From positions 186,001 through 250,000 of the forward strand of contig CAOLHI010001256.1 in the NCBI GenBank assembly GCA_948474755.1: 64,000 nt of DNA, given 5' to 3'. Positions within the stretch are counted from its first letter, which is position 1. Each line of letters opens with the position of its first letter. Shown here in pieces: positions 1 to 11,789 of the stretch. The stretch is from Ctenosaura bakeri. Taxonomy: Eukaryota > Chordata > Lepidosauria > Squamata > Iguanidae. Position numbers and translations under genes: made by a program. Under the pieces are notes generated by a model. That model was not told the origin of the DNA, ran no database searches, and saw nothing but the letters and a program-made list of their open reading frames with translations.

Positions 1-2620
1 CTACATTATTTTTCCAAAGGCAGCACTCTGCAGACTGCATTACAGCAGACTGGTTATATCTGGAACAAATTTGCCATATCTATGTAGCTCTATGTACAGA
101 TATCTCTATGTACAGATATTTCCCCAAGAACACCACCCAAACCATTTTGCCATTTAAAACAGACCCCTCACCAAGTATCTTGGTATCTGCCACACAGAGG
201 GACTGATGCTATCAAGAAAGAAAAGAGTAGCTATTCTGGGTGAAATGAAGTAGGAAGATTAAAGGTAGAGAGATGGGAGACTAATAAAAAAAAAGTCTGA
301 TAACAGTCCAAATGGAAATGGAACTGACAAAACCGATAGTAAGGAAAACTTATACAATATCTGACATATTTGCAAAATACGATGAAATCTAAACAGTTGA
401 AAATGTCCCAGCCACTAGATGCTTTATGTGTCTATAACAAGAAATGACAAGAAAAAAATGAGACAAGAATACACTTGAGGAAACAGAGCCTTCAACTAAA
501 TAATTCAAAGATCTCAAGTCTCCTAGAGTTTCAGAAAATGCCAGGATTCAATTGTAGCCTTTTAAAGCCTACAAGAGTAACCAACCTACACATACAAGCA
601 ATTTGTGGCCTACAACAAAAGAATGACTGATTTTTGCAAAGCTCCTCTGGCCAGTTATTTACAGGTAAATCCTTTTTGCCAAAGACCAAGGAGAGTCTTA
701 ACTTTCACCCACTCAAACCTGCACTGGTATTAGACAGTACCTGCCCCCATCTTTTCAGAAGTCTTGCATCTAACTCTCCAAGTCTTTTCAGCAGTTAATA
801 GCTATGTGCGAAATTATTTCCACAAATTATTCATACAGTATTATTCATGCAATTAGGGCTTTGCGGTGCTAAATCAAGGGCTGTTTTAAATTAAACTTGT
901 TACAACACAGAGATTAATCTCTTTGTCAAAAAGAGTACATTCTAATGTTTGAATAGTGTCAGGAGAGTCATTTGGGGTTGATGATACATGAGCCAAAGGA
1001 AGCTTTCGAATTCATATTGCGCAGGGAACAGAGATGAGAAAATGACTGAAACATACTCACAGAGCCCAAAGTCAAAATGAGACCATAATCATATTACTTA
1101 TAGCTTCGATGAATTTGGCATAAAATGTTGTTAATCATCTATAAAGGAGAAACAAGCAGGCTTTGCTGCTTGTAGCCACCAGTCAACCCGGGTCTATAGT
1201 TGACAAGATGCTCCCATGCTAAACTAATCTGTTTTCCCCAATCCGTGATGCCTTTCATAGAACTCCCCAAAGGATTTAACAAGAGGCACTACCAGGATTC
1301 TCCTTCTCCTAAACCATGGTCGCTGTTCAATGGCCAGGTGCCAGTAATGAGCACTCAAATGTAATCACTTGGATAGATATGAACTGAACCATTCAACCCA
1401 CGTACACTGAAGTAAATCAACTCCCAGACAGGTATCTCTGTCGGTCTGTTGTGGCAAAAGCAAATCAGCTTGCTAGGAGGAAAGAAAAGAGCCCCCTCCT
1501 GACTTCCTGTTTGCCCATTCTGAAGTCTATAAAATCCCTTTCTTGCCTCCTCAATCAGAAACCAACATATACAACCAAGAAATGTAAGCAGAAACACAAA
1601 TCTGGAAGTAAATAATGTGTGGGCAGGGAAGACAACACACACACACACACACACACAGCATCTGCCTAGATATTTTCAGCCCCAAACATGGATTGCCACA
1701 GAACAGTCTTCACTACTTTATTCAGTTAATCCTACTCCTGCTAAGCTGGAGTACCAGTCCTGGTTACCCTTGTCACTATAAACCCACAGTTTAGATGCTA
1801 TGGAACTGGTTTCAACTATGTTATTTGACATGTACACACATACACACATGGATGGTTACTTACCAGAATCCTACAAATGAGCACTCCTTCCCTAACTATA
1901 CTTCTTCCAGTTAAATTTCCCAAAATGCATAGTTAAATTATGGAATCTATACTTCCTAAGTAATGATGACAGCTTTGCAGGATGGTTGGACTAAATGAAG
2001 AAGGAGAAGACTCTCGATACCCCTCATGATCACATACGTTGGCACCAGTATGCAAAACTAATATGTTATGTATATTTATTTATTTCAGTCAATGGCCAGT
2101 AGAAAAAAAGGAACAAAACAGAATAGCTAAAACACAGTGCAATGCCTTAGAAAACAATATTAAATGTAGAATTCAAAACAAAGTTAAATATAAAATATTT
2201 ACATTACAGTGATAAAAAGACAAAAAAAAATGGGAGGTAATACTTTTAACACTAAGACCTACACCAACAAGTCATTGCTACCACATAAAAACTGACTACC
2301 TTGACTGTAATCTCAGGAAAATGGTTAACTAAAAGGTAATCAATGTATAACACTTCAGATCTCCCAGATAAAATTGGATTAATAAAGCGGAATCAAAGGT
2401 CATAGCAGAAAGAACAACACAATAAAACATGCACCCGTTTCTATTTCCTCTGCCTCACAAGGATATAAGTGTTCACAATATGGTACATTATTAGATTTCT
2501 CTTCAGTATTGCAGATGGAAACACACTGAATTTAGCCAAGGTAAATGTTTTTCTGTATTTTGGAATAGTCTAGACTGGTCTGATAATCAGCAGAACAAAG
2601 AGCTCAAACTAATATGTTTC
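1..2620. other. AT-rich unannotated stretch
   Basis: No convincing gene or recognisable transposon was seen here. The reading frames present are short, have no family motifs and lack exon-like borders. The only clear simple repeat is the AC run at 1635-1657. This is probably intron or intergenic DNA. Confidence 0.5.
1635..1657. repeat. (AC)n microsatellite
   Basis: An uninterrupted AC dinucleotide run of about 23 bases. It gives the Val/Cys alternation seen when the minus strand is translated, so the reading frame over it is not evidence for a gene. Confidence 0.95.
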
Positions 2621-2623
2621 TTT

Positions 2624-2927
2624 GGGCCTTATCATATGAGGCTGGTAAATCGTTAAGTATAGTAACATAATAGGAGCTTTGACTGGGACTTACCATATGA
2701 CATCATTCCTCTTCTGTTGTTCTCTCTTCCTGGAGAAAGACTGCTTGAAAAACATTTCTTTTACAACCATAAAACATCATTTAATGACCTCCTTTGTAAA
2801 AGAAATGTTTTCCAAATGGTCTGTCACCAGGAAAACAGAAGAGGAACGATTTTATGTAATAAGTCCCAGTCAAAGACACTATTACGCTGATGTACTTGTG
2901 ATTTACTTGCTTCATGTGATAAGGTCC
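2624..2927. mobile_element. 304-bp foldback MITE, TSD TTT
   Basis: The left arm (2624 to about 2767) is the imperfect reverse complement of the right arm (about 2788-2927), so almost the whole element folds into one hairpin. The outer ends are GGGCCTTATCATATG on the left and, reverse-complemented, GGACCTTATCACATG on the right. TTT at 2621-2623 is repeated at 2928-2930, a 3-bp target duplication. The arms differ by scattered substitutions and small gaps, so this copy is older than the 180-bp palindromes. The 3-bp duplication fits PIF/Harbinger-type insertion. It encodes no transposase; two short overlapping reading frames are by-products of the palindrome. Confidence 0.8.
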
Positions 2928-2989
2928 TTTATAGAAGTTGTGATGTGGAGTGTAGTAGATTCCCATAAATGTCTACTTAGCCACTGTGA

Positions 2990-3080
2990 GTATATTCACA
3001 CTATACAATTGTAGAGCTATTGTTCCATCCTAGGGAATCCAGGGATCAGTAGTCTGGGAGGCACTAGAGGAACTCTGGCC
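2990..3080 (+). mobile_element. MITE end fragment (31.4-kb type)
   Basis: The motif TATTCACACTATACAATTG followed by a GTTCCATCCTA-type segment resembles the left end of the 223-bp element at 31436. Only one end is recognisable. It lies directly before a Tigger-like terminal fragment. Confidence 0.45.
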
Positions 3081-3104
3081 TCAGTCCCCTTCCCACAGAT
3101 CCAC

Positions 3105-3177
3105 ATGCATTTTTGCAATTTTTCCACTTTCACAGGGGTCCTGCACCCCTAGCCCTAGCAAATGTGGAGGGCTGACC
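3105..3177 (-). mobile_element. Tigger-like DNA transposon end
   Basis: Read on the minus strand it begins with a GGTCAGCCCTCCACATT end followed by a GGACCCCTGTGAAAGTGGAA block. This is the same terminal region seen in the fuller copies at 7130 and 10823. The other terminus was not found, so this is one end of a degraded Tigger/pogo-type non-autonomous element. Confidence 0.65.
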
Positions 3178-3903
3178 AGATACCATATTGCATAAATAAA
3201 TAAATCCTTTTCAGTAAGCCATTAAATTGTAGCCCAAATAGAAAAGCTCCAAGAAACAGAGAAATCCCTAAGCATGTCTACTCAAAAGCATGAACTGATG
3301 AGCTCAACCAGCCTTACCCTTTAGAAAGTGTTCTTATGATTGCAGCCTTAGAAATAAGGCAACAATTTTGTAGAATAAAAAACCTTGTGATTTTTCTCTA
3401 CTCTTTATTCAAAAGCATTCAGTTCCCAGGAACTGCTGGATCAACAGGCTTTTGATGCATCATAGGGTGCAACTGTTTTAAAGCTCATTAACCATAGCAG
3501 TAATGCCAGCTTATAAGTCTACTCACGCTAATATGCTGACCAACACAACAGAAGATGTAGACATTTATATTCACATTTAAACTTTAAACACTGACTCATT
3601 TATTTTCCATTTGTGTCCTCTCAACCCATCTTTTTAGCTAAGGAGAGGCTTAAAATCTAAGTATATCATGGTTTAAATGTTCCAACATGAGTGTTCCACC
3701 CCTCTGGCCTGCTGCACTGATTCACACATAGATGTGAAACATTCCTTATCTTCTCTTTTGATGACTCATAGCTGAACACATTTACTATCTTGATTCAAAT
3801 CTGTGACTTCATTCAAATATACAAGTGTTTTCTTATGATGTTGCAGCTGTAGAATCATGAATTGGAAAGTGATCTTTAACTTCATCTTTAAGTATATTTA
3901 GCA

Positions 3904-3970
3904 GAACCAGGAAGAGCCTTGCTTGATCAGATCAAAAATCCATCTAGTCTAGGCTCTTGTTTTTCTCAGC
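3904..3970 (+). repeat. squamate interspersed repeat fragment
   Basis: The block with GAAGAGCCTTGCTTGATCAG and then CATCTAGTCTAG matches, from memory, a common squamate repeat built around GGATCAGACCA and CCATCTAGTCCAG. Its class is not clear to me. Only the core survives. Confidence 0.45.
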
Positions 3971-5742
3971 AAATTTCTCCCGGAAGTTCACAACCACACA
4001 TAAAGGTAACAACTGTCTCCACACAACAAGTATTTAGCATTCTTTCTTTAAAGAGATCATTTCAACATTTTGTGATAATTAATCTGACAGTTTAAGTGTA
4101 TGCTGTGGTAAAACATGTCCTTTTCTGTGGGTCTTGAACTTATTGACAATCAATAAAATTTGAATGAAAAGTCTAATATTATGAAAAGGGTCTCTCTTTT
4201 TATATCATTCATGATTTTATAAAAAATCTGTTGTTATCATTATTTTCACTAAATTAAACATCTCAATAACACTTCATAATGTGACTTTAAAAAGATGTTC
4301 CAACTACTTGATGGTTTTCATAGCTCTTTTCCACAGCCTTCTCATCACTCTGATTTGATGGTGGTTTTTAGTTTGCAGTCTTGCAAATATGACTGCACCG
4401 TGGATTTCAGCGCATGCCTTATGAATCCCTTCTCAACAATCACCAGCATAGAATTCACCTTCGCATTGTGAACTCTGAAGTGTTTTCACAGAGCTACCCA
4501 TATCCACCAGAATCCCAAATATCTATCTCCTTTCTGATTCATAATGTTATTTATGTTGGCTTTTATTAATATTTGTAAAATGCTATTTGCATGCTCAGAG
4601 TATCACATACATTATCTCAGCAATCCTGCCAACGTCTCAGTCAGGCATGTCACTATATTTTTAACTATCATCTGCATAACACAGATGGGAGCTGAGATAC
4701 AGTGAATTTCTCAACTCTAATGAACTAGGATTTTTTTAAAAAATTTTGCATTGTGAAGGGTGTGGGATTATTTTCTGAGAATTATACCGTACTGTAAGGT
4801 ATAAAAATGTCCCATATCCAAAGAACTTTTTCCTTTGGAATGTACAAATGGTCTATATCCAATCCAGTGTGTTCTTCTTAACGGAGCAAGAAAAAGTTGT
4901 GACAAAAAATAGAATGAAACTGGACAAAATAAAATAATTATTTACACTTCTTGAATTATGAGCTATCTGCTGATCACAATGAATTACAATGTCCTTCCAG
5001 CAGAGGTTATTTCAAATTCTTCTGAACAGAGAACACTCTATTCTTAACTACAGCATATCATTTCTGCTCCCATGTGTCATTGTTCAATAAAGTATGAATC
5101 TGGATTTTATTTTTTATTTTTTTTTGTACCAATCTGTTACATTGTCTAGGAAAAATGTAATTCAATTGCAAAAATAAAAAAAAATGTTGGGACATCTTTG
5201 TTTTTGTTTTTTAAAGTGGAAAATAATATATTATCAGGTGGCTGAAAATTTGGGACATTATTTGAAACTGTGCAGTTGACAATGCTGTAAAGCATTTGCA
5301 TTGTAGGTTTAGTTTCTTGTGGATTTGAGAAGAAAATGTGTCTCTGAAGAACAAAAATGGCTCATGCTGGTGCAAATAGGTCTAGGACAGTGAACCTGAA
5401 ATGGCATCTTTCAACTACGAACAGGCTGCAGTGCTATAACCAACTACCTGGAAATGTGGGATTTCCTGTGTGGGATTTACTTCTGAGTAGCATACTTAGT
5501 ATTGCACTGTTCATCCCACAGCCACTATACTAGATCAATTTGGGAACAGAGAAGGAGTTCATTTTTATTAGCCTTTTTAGTAATCTTTACACTTTGTCAG
5601 ATAAGCCTCCACAGCAGAATTTCTCATCATTGTTTCACCAATATTTGGCAATCTTTTCATTCTGCCTGACCAAGAACACAAGAATCATCTTGCAGTATCA
5701 GGCGAATCTAGTTCAAGGTTTGTATTACACAGCTGCTTACCA

Positions 5743-5830
5743 GACGCTTACAGAAAGACCACCAGCAGGACAGGAGTGCAAGAGCACTCTCTGCCCCCGC
5801 CCCACGTAAGAAGGAGCATCCATTTATAGC
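5743..5830 (+). repeat. squamate interspersed repeat fragment
   Basis: The AGCAGGACAGGAGTGCAAG and AGAGCACTCTC segment resembles the downstream part of the repeat whose upstream core is seen at 3904. It may be a separate truncated copy. Classification is uncertain. Confidence 0.4.
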
Positions 5831-7129
5831 TTTATCCTCCATACATCTCTTTTAACATCTCTTAAGTTGTTTAACATCTCTTTTAAAGTTGTCCCAAGTT
5901 TTGTTTGTTTTGAGACCTTCCCATGTTTCCTGAGCCTTGGTACGACCACCACTACAAGTTGTCAGCAGTATTTATATCAGGGAGATAAATCTACCAAGAC
6001 ATTCTATTGTGTTTTAATACTATGTTTAAATCTTTCAGATAGACTAAAAGATGCTTTATAAGCATAAAGTTTATATCATCTGCAGGTTTGGGCACAGATC
6101 TGGAAAGGAGCTGCAGTTACCAGTTTGACTACATGGTGAACAAAGAAAGATTTCCTTTTATCTGTCCTCAGTTTCTCACTATTCAGCTTCACAACAAGGA
6201 AGTGCTCTTGTTCCTACACAAAAATGCACGTTTCAATAAAATCTGTCACCACATGTATTGAATTTCTTGCCTGTGTACTGTAAACACTGTTCTCACAGTC
6301 TTTACTGCAAAGATTATTCAGAAGCCACATACTGAAGGACTGGAAAAGTGCTAGCCCCCACCCCACAAAAAAACCCCCCACAAAGGAAAGAAAATGAGTT
6401 ATTTGGCTTTTTTTTCTGCAGGAGATAAAAAGGGCAGGCCAACATTTCAGACAAAAATGCCCTCCTCTGAACATCTGGTAATCATTAGTATTTATACTCC
6501 TTAAATGTGCTACATGTGCAAATGAATATGTGCCTTATATCCCATCCCTTGAATAGTGTTCAAGCAACATATGGGCTATTGCTTCAAAAGAAAACCTGCC
6601 TTCCTTTCTCACACACTCCCACACTTCAACCACAGTGTGTCTGCAACAGCCAACTTGATCAATGATGCTTGACAGAGGGCCTTGTGTACCCTGGAAATGG
6701 GTTCATCATTTAGCTACATTTACAGTAAATTCACAATCCCAGAAAAGGGAGCCTGTCAAAGGCTCTGGTTTAATAGCTAGCAAACTGCTGTCGCATGACT
6801 GTACAACAGGTTGCAAAGATCTGCTTCTAACAAGAAACGTTACTGCTCCGAAAAGCCTCTTGTGAAAAACCACCTATCACATTACAAATTATAGAACTGG
6901 CTTCCACTTCATTTCTGTACCCATTTCAAAGCACTAGGTTAACCTAATAGTTTGGTCCACAATGTTTCAAGACGTGTCTTTCCTCTATACTCAAACCTGA
7001 GTCCTCAGTTTACGTGAAGTCATCAATGCCTGGTGATAATGAGGTACATGGGTGGATATTCAGGGGCAATCATAGCCTCAAATGAAGGAAACCCTTCTCA
7101 GGAAAAGTATTTGGTTCATTATTCAAGTG

Positions 7130-7499
7130 CAGTGGCTCCTTTGCTATTGTGAGGGTTCGGGCACAGAACCCTCATGAAAGTGGAAAACTGCTAATAATTT
7201 CCCCTGCTCCACCTCCATTCCCTTCTGGGGCTCCCCTCTTCCCATTCCCATACAAAACAGAAGGGAACGTGGAGTGGGGAAAGCTTGCAAGACCCTTCTT
7301 TCCCCTTCTGGAGCTTCCCACTTCTGATTCGCAGGCAAAACAGAAGGGAGGGGTGGGGGAAGGGAAGTCTTGCACAAGTTTTCCATGCTGGAGCAAAATG
7401 TATGGGAATGAGAGGAGGAGAGTGGAGAGGGGAAGGCACGCACACTTATGAGTAATCAAATTTGCAAAGGTCAAACCTGCGAATGTGGAGGGAAGACTG
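7130..7499 (+). mobile_element. Tigger-like non-autonomous element
   Basis: The right end, reverse-complemented, reads CAGTCTTCCCTCCACATTCG and is followed on the plus strand by TA (7500-7501). The left end at 7130 is diverged but keeps the CAGT start, the GAGGGTT block and the CATGAAAGTGGAAAA block at the same spacing as the copy at 10823. TA targeting and this type of end point to the Tc1/mariner-pogo (Tigger) group. The purine-rich centre makes long spurious open frames on both strands; no transposase is encoded. Confidence 0.7.
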
Positions 7500-7611
7500 T
7501 ATGTTATCTTTTTAATCTCTACAAACAACTAAGAAAAATGATATCAGGTTTTTTAATCCCCCATATTTTTCTATTGCTGTGTTATGTTTCTCAATAGTTT
7601 TAGGCCTATGA

Positions 7612-7852
7612 CAACAGGCCTAAACACCCTGAGAGCTCCAGATCCCATCTGATCTTGAAAGCTAAAACAAGGTTAGACCTGGTTAGTACTTGGACAGAAG
7701 ACTACCAAGGAATACAAAGTAGGCTATGTTTCAGAAGAAGGCAATGACAAAATTCCCTGTGAATACTCCTCACTTAATCAAACCCTACAAACTTCATGCA
7801 GTTGTCTTAAGTTGACAGGCAGTGTGAAGGCAAACATGTGTACACACACACC
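7612..7852 (+). mobile_element. 5S rRNA-derived SINE
   Basis: Bases from about 7621 to 7735 follow the 5S rRNA gene: GATCCCATCTGATCTTGAAA, then GCTAA, then GGTTAGTACTTGGACAGAAG, which is a decayed 5S internal box C. The body carries the GGCTATGTTTCAGAAGAAGG and AATACTCCT-type blocks shared with the copies at 20.6 and 21.6 kb, and it ends in ACACACACA. It is a retroposed SINE, not a working 5S gene, because the 5S part is mutated and joined to a non-5S tail. Confidence 0.8.
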
Positions 7853-8889
7853 TCAGCTATTTTAAAATCTTCTGTTGCCAGTTTTAGCTACTTTTAATGG
7901 AACAATGTCTTTTTTATGTTGTCTTTGACTTTGATGAAAGAAATGGGTTGACTATGTAACCAGAAATCAGTTATACTATGGTTCACTTGCAAAGCCCAGA
8001 CCAAGAATTCTTGCCATTTCCAATACTGCAGCCTACTTATTAGTTATCCACATGTGCCTTGAAACAAATGGAAAGGCAGTCACATGCTCTCTGTAACCAG
8101 ACTCAATCAATGGATAGGCCACAGCATTCTGGATTGGCTTTATAGCCAATTTTACAGTTCAGAAGCAGCTCCACCTTGACTACCCTACAGGAATCCAAAG
8201 GGGATGTAACTAAAGCATGTGTCATTGTGGCCAGATCACGTACTTCAAAAGAATGGGCACAGTTAGCACACTAACCTGTGCTGTGCAGATGCACTGCCAG
8301 TCACTCCTGAATCTTGGCCATCTAGGCTCATGGCTGAATCCAGGAACTATCCACCCAACCCACACTTAGGCAGAATTTGGATTCCACTCTTTAAATAACA
8401 CACAGTTCTCAGGACTATTGGCTATACAGCTACTACTGAAATACATGGAAATCTCAAAAATAGTAGAGGAAATGGAAACAATCATAAAACTCTAAAATGT
8501 TTTAAAACATGGCTTAAATTTGGCAAAGGAAAAATGAATCCATCTGCTCCTACTACATCTCTCTGACTCTCACTGCTACATTTACACAATGAGATACACA
8601 CAATACTTGACAGAAGAATGCCTCAGAGATGGGCTACTCACTCTGTCACACTCTCAAAAAACAGAGCCTGCCAAAAGAGGTTTGCCATAATAAAGTACAT
8701 AAGATTACACAAATTCCAGAGAGAAATTTTCAACTGGAAAGAATAAGATCCAGTAATCCTCATGCTTAAAGTTAGTTATCACGTTCAAGAACTGTAACAA
8801 ATAAAAGCAAAGCAACAATTTACCTCATTTATTAGGAAGAGTCTTCCGCCACTCCCCAAAAGCTTTTGATTCCATGTGACATGCTGGAC
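7853..8889. other. unannotated stretch
   Basis: No gene, RNA gene or recognisable repeat was seen in this interval. Confidence 0.45.
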
Positions 8890-9062
8890 TACCGTATCTG
8901 CTGGCGTATAAGATGCACCCATGTATAAGATGCACCCCATTTATACACAGATAAATATTATTTGCTGGTATATAAGACACACCAGCGTATAAGACACTCC
9001 ACACTTTCAAACAGTATTTTTCAGGGGAAAAAAGTGAGTCTTATACGTCAGCAAATACAGTA
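8890..9062. mobile_element. short DNA transposon with TACTGTATTTGCTG-type ends
   Basis: The left end TACCGTATCTGCTGGCGTAT and the reverse-complemented right end TACTGTATTTGCTGACGTAT form terminal inverted repeats with TA at both borders. The inside repeats the GCGTATAAGA-type motif several times (for example near 8904, 8924 and 8992), so the element looks built from iterated ends. It is non-autonomous, with no coding frame, and probably of the Tc1/mariner group given the TA target. Confidence 0.7.
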
Positions 9063-9524
9063 CATTTTTGACTGCCGGCAAAATGGATGTGGAGGCAAAA
9101 CAATTAGGCTGTACTTACCAGTCCATTAGTGTGAATTAAAAAGAAAGAAAGAAAGAAAAACCTAACACCCCTACAGATGCCTCAAAGCAAGAGGAGCAGT
9201 GGTCAGCAGCACTCTTAATTCATGCACACTGAATCAATATACCGCTGTATTGAGCTGACTACTATCATATGACCTAACGGTCTCCCTGAACAACCACAGT
9301 GGTTTGAACACATTATTTTTATCCTATTTTTGATGTGTTTAATCTATAATCTATCTTAGCAGTTGAAAGGTGAAAAACAGCTGAAAGGCAGATGAAATTT
9401 TCTTAAATAAATAAACTGTCATTAAAAAAATATATTAAAGTTTGTACTCAAATGTCACAAAGCACCACACTCAAAAGCTCAATGGGGAAAAAACGGATCA
9501 TTCTGAGAATTACCAAAAGAAAAT

Positions 9525-9760
9525 ATGTTGTTGTTATGTGCCTTCAAGTTGTTTTCAACTTATGGTTACTCTAAGGTGAACTTACAGGGTTTTCTTGATA
9601 AGATTTGTTCAGAGATGGTTTGCCTTTGCCTCCCTTGAGGCTAAGACAGTGAGACTTGCCTAAAGTCACCCACTGGGTTCCCATGGCTGAGAGGGATTTG
9701 AACCCTGGTCTCCAAAGTCCTAGTTCAGTACTCAAATCCCTATACCATACTGGCTCTCTA
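9525..9760 (-). mobile_element. tRNA-derived SINE (MIR-like head)
   Basis: On the minus strand the head starts with GAGAGCCAGTATGGTATAGG (RNA polymerase III box A region). Box B GGGTTCAAATCCC lies at 9693-9705. The element then has the AGTGGGTGACTTTAGGCAAG block and ends near CAACAACAACAT. The same family is present at 17.6, 24.0, 32.3, 45.2 and 52.3 kb. It looks close to full length. Confidence 0.8.
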
Positions 9761-10439
9761 AACAATACGATGCATTTCTAAAAAGCAGGACAAGCACCAG
9801 TGTTATCAGAATCTTTGCCTTCTCCTCCTCCTCTCACTACTAAAATGTCTTCTAGACTGACACAGAACACAGCCTAAGGAGTTTGACCATAACTATGCTG
9901 GAGCAAACATCTAGAGTATGAAGACAAATTGGAAAATAGTCCTATGAAACTATAAGCACTGTCACAGACCATGTCTGTTCACTTTAAATTGATTGACTTT
10001 CCAACCACTGAAGTGTTTCTGAAGTGATCTATTTCTAGAGTAAAATAGTTCAGCCAATATAACCCGCAAGCTATACAAGCCACAAAACAGCAGCTGCTGG
10101 TAGAATGCCCTTCTTCCAGTCTGCTTATATGAGGTTGAATATTTTTTGCCCACGAAAGATCTACTGATACCCACCAGGCTAAACTCCTGGTCTATGTAAG
10201 TGCTTGCTATGCTTGGTAAGTGCTTGTTACTGTAGCTAGCTTGTTGGTCTAGGGATGTGGATCATTATGAAGACAAAAAATGTATAAAAAAAATAAAATA
10301 AAGGGATATTCTGACTGGGGCAATTCTATACAATACACATTTCTACACAGCCGTAATTTCTAAATAGGTGGGATCATATAAACTGGAAATGTTGAAGAGC
10401 TAATGTCAATCATTCTATCCAAGCTCTATGAGAAACAAC
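9761..10439. other. unannotated stretch
   Basis: No recognisable feature apart from short A-rich runs near 10280-10300. Confidence 0.4.
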
Positions 10440-10812
10440 GGTGGAAGCTAAATACATTTAACCTGGAAAAGAGAAGACTGAGGGGTGACATGATAGCCAT
10501 CTTTAAATATCTGAAGGGATGTCATGCAGAAAGTGGACCAAGACTACTTCAGAAATGAGAATACCAACCAATGGATTCAAATTACAAGAAAAGAGCTTCC
10601 ACTTACACATTAGGAACTTTTTTTATTGTAAGAACTCCTCAACAGCAAAACGGTATGCTTTAGACCCCCCTCCCCATCTTTAAGGGGTCCTTAAATAAAA
10701 GTTGAAGGAGTATCTTTCACAGCTATTTTAGCTATATATCTCTGCAGGGAAGGGGACTGGAGTACCCTGCTATGCAGTCCCTTCCAACTCTAAGATTCTA
10801 TGATCCTATTAT
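10440..10812 (+). mobile_element. old CR1 LINE 3' end
   Basis: The segment GGGGTGACATGATAGCCATC followed by AAGGGATGTCATG aligns with the 3' untranslated part of the fresher CR1 copies (16.8 kb). It ends with CTTCCAACTCTAAGATTCTATGATCC, split here as CTTCCAACTCTAAG and ATTCTATGATCC, the typical CR1 tail. It is more diverged than the copies at 13.8 and 33.5 kb and is truncated at the 5' side. Confidence 0.75.
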
Positions 10813-10822
10813 TTTAAATACA

Positions 10823-11207
10823 CAGTCATCCCTCCACATTCACCAGGGTTAGGGACACAGGACCCCTGTGAAAGTGGAAAAACCATGAAGAACTCTAGGC
10901 CTTCCCAAACCATATTTAACAACACTAAAAAGTATGATCACCATATTCAACCCACCATGGATTCCTTTGAGGCACAGGGTTCCTCTACAAACCAGAAGTG
11001 GGTGGGTGGTGGGGCTTACTGCCACCTCCACTGCTGCCCCACACCATTTTTAATAGGGACTTACAAGCTTCGTCCACAGTTTCTCAGTCTCGCGAGGCTT
11101 GCAGGCCCTATTAAAAATGGCATAGGGCAGCAACAGAGCTGACAACAAATAATCTGTGCATAATCATATCCACAAAAATGAAACCCACAAATGTGGAGGG
11201 CTGACTG
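10823..11207 (+). mobile_element. Tigger-like element with nested foldback
   Basis: The left end CAGTCATCCCTCCACATTC and the reverse-complemented right end CAGTCAGCCCTCCACATTTG are terminal inverted repeats. The right end is followed by TA at 11208. Inside, about 11033-11131 forms a second inverted repeat with arms of roughly 42 bases, including a perfect 15-base core (11044-11058 and 11106-11120). The 385-bp element has no transposase. The frames that run across it are not genes. Confidence 0.8.
11033..11131. repeat. internal inverted repeat of Tigger-like element
   Basis: CCATTTTTAATAGGG at 11044-11058 pairs with its exact reverse complement at 11106-11120. Imperfect pairing extends both ways into GCTGCCC and TGCAAGC-type blocks. 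It may be a small foldback inserted in the Tigger body or part of that family's own structure. Confidence 0.7.
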
Positions 11208-11222
11208 TAGATAGATAGATAC

Positions 11223-11287
<65 letters not shown>

Positions 11288-11288
11288 T
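11208..11288. repeat. (TAGA)n/(CAGA)n microsatellite
   Basis: A tetranucleotide run grades from TAGA to CAGA and starts exactly at the TA border of the Tigger-like element. It makes the Ser-Ile-Tyr-Leu repeats of a minus-strand frame, which I reject as a gene. Confidence 0.95.
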
Positions 11289-11647
11289 TGATTTTATTTT
11301 ATTTATATATGTGGGGGGGGTGTCAGCTGCCATGAACCTCTTACGACCCAAACCACATATCACTTTTGTAACAATTACCTCAATAAATACTGCATCTTCA
11401 GTATCTTTTTGGTTCAAGCACACAGCATCTGCACCATGGTACTGTACAGATTCAAAGAACTGAGTTGAGTTCAAACAAGAGACTCTTAAGTATATTTATA
11501 TTCTACTGAAATTAACTTGACATGTTTTCCATTTTGGACTCTGAAGACAATAACCTCAGAAACTGAGGGAAAAGTAAATTCTATTTACTTTGAATTTAAT
11601 AACAATAATAAAAAAAAGCCACCTCAGATTTATAACATTTAACCCAC

Positions 11648-11780
11648 AGGTTCTCAATCTGTGATCCTCTAGCTGTATTGTACTTTAATCCCCAGAAGCC
11701 TCCACTAGCATGTTTAAACTTGATCCATTCTGGAAGCTGAAATCCAAAACATTGGAGGACCAAAAGATTGACAACCACTG
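11648..11780. mobile_element. hAT-like MITE
   Basis: The left end CAGGTTCTCAATCTGTGATC and the reverse-complemented right end CAGTGGTTGTCAATCTTTTG match the classic hAT terminus CAGNGGTTCTCAACC. The interior has mirrored TGGAAGCTGAAATCCAAAAC and CTCTAGCTGTATTGTACTTT arms. A diverged TTTAACYC flank on both sides may be the 8-bp target duplication. Confidence 0.65.
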
Positions 11781-11789
11781 TTTTAACTC

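Larger units (their letters stand above)
3180..7129. other. AT-rich stretch, two small repeat remnants
   Basis: No gene was seen. Short pieces at 3904-3990 and 5743-5830 resemble a common squamate interspersed repeat and are listed separately. The rest is AT-rich with homopolymer runs, for example near 5110-5130. Confidence 0.45.

Noticed and set aside
7144..7528. Cluster of overlapping open frames of about 100 residues on both strands
   Set aside because: They lie inside a Tigger-like non-autonomous element with a purine-rich centre and have no conserved motif.
7621..7735. 5S rRNA gene
   Set aside because: The 5S-like part is mutated and fused to a SINE body and tail found at four other sites, so it is a retroposed SINE head.
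9690..9757. tRNA gene (box A/box B present)
   Set aside because: The tRNA-like head is joined to a repeated SINE body, and no cloverleaf with a plausible anticodon arm was evident.
11208..11288. Regular array resembling a CRISPR or satellite
   Set aside because: It is a 4-base microsatellite without spacers; this is also clearly eukaryotic DNA.
11061..11474. 137-residue minus-strand open frame
   Set aside because: Much of it is the translation of the TAGA/CAGA microsatellite (Ser-Ile-Tyr-Leu repeats) plus the end of a Tigger-like element; there is no domain.
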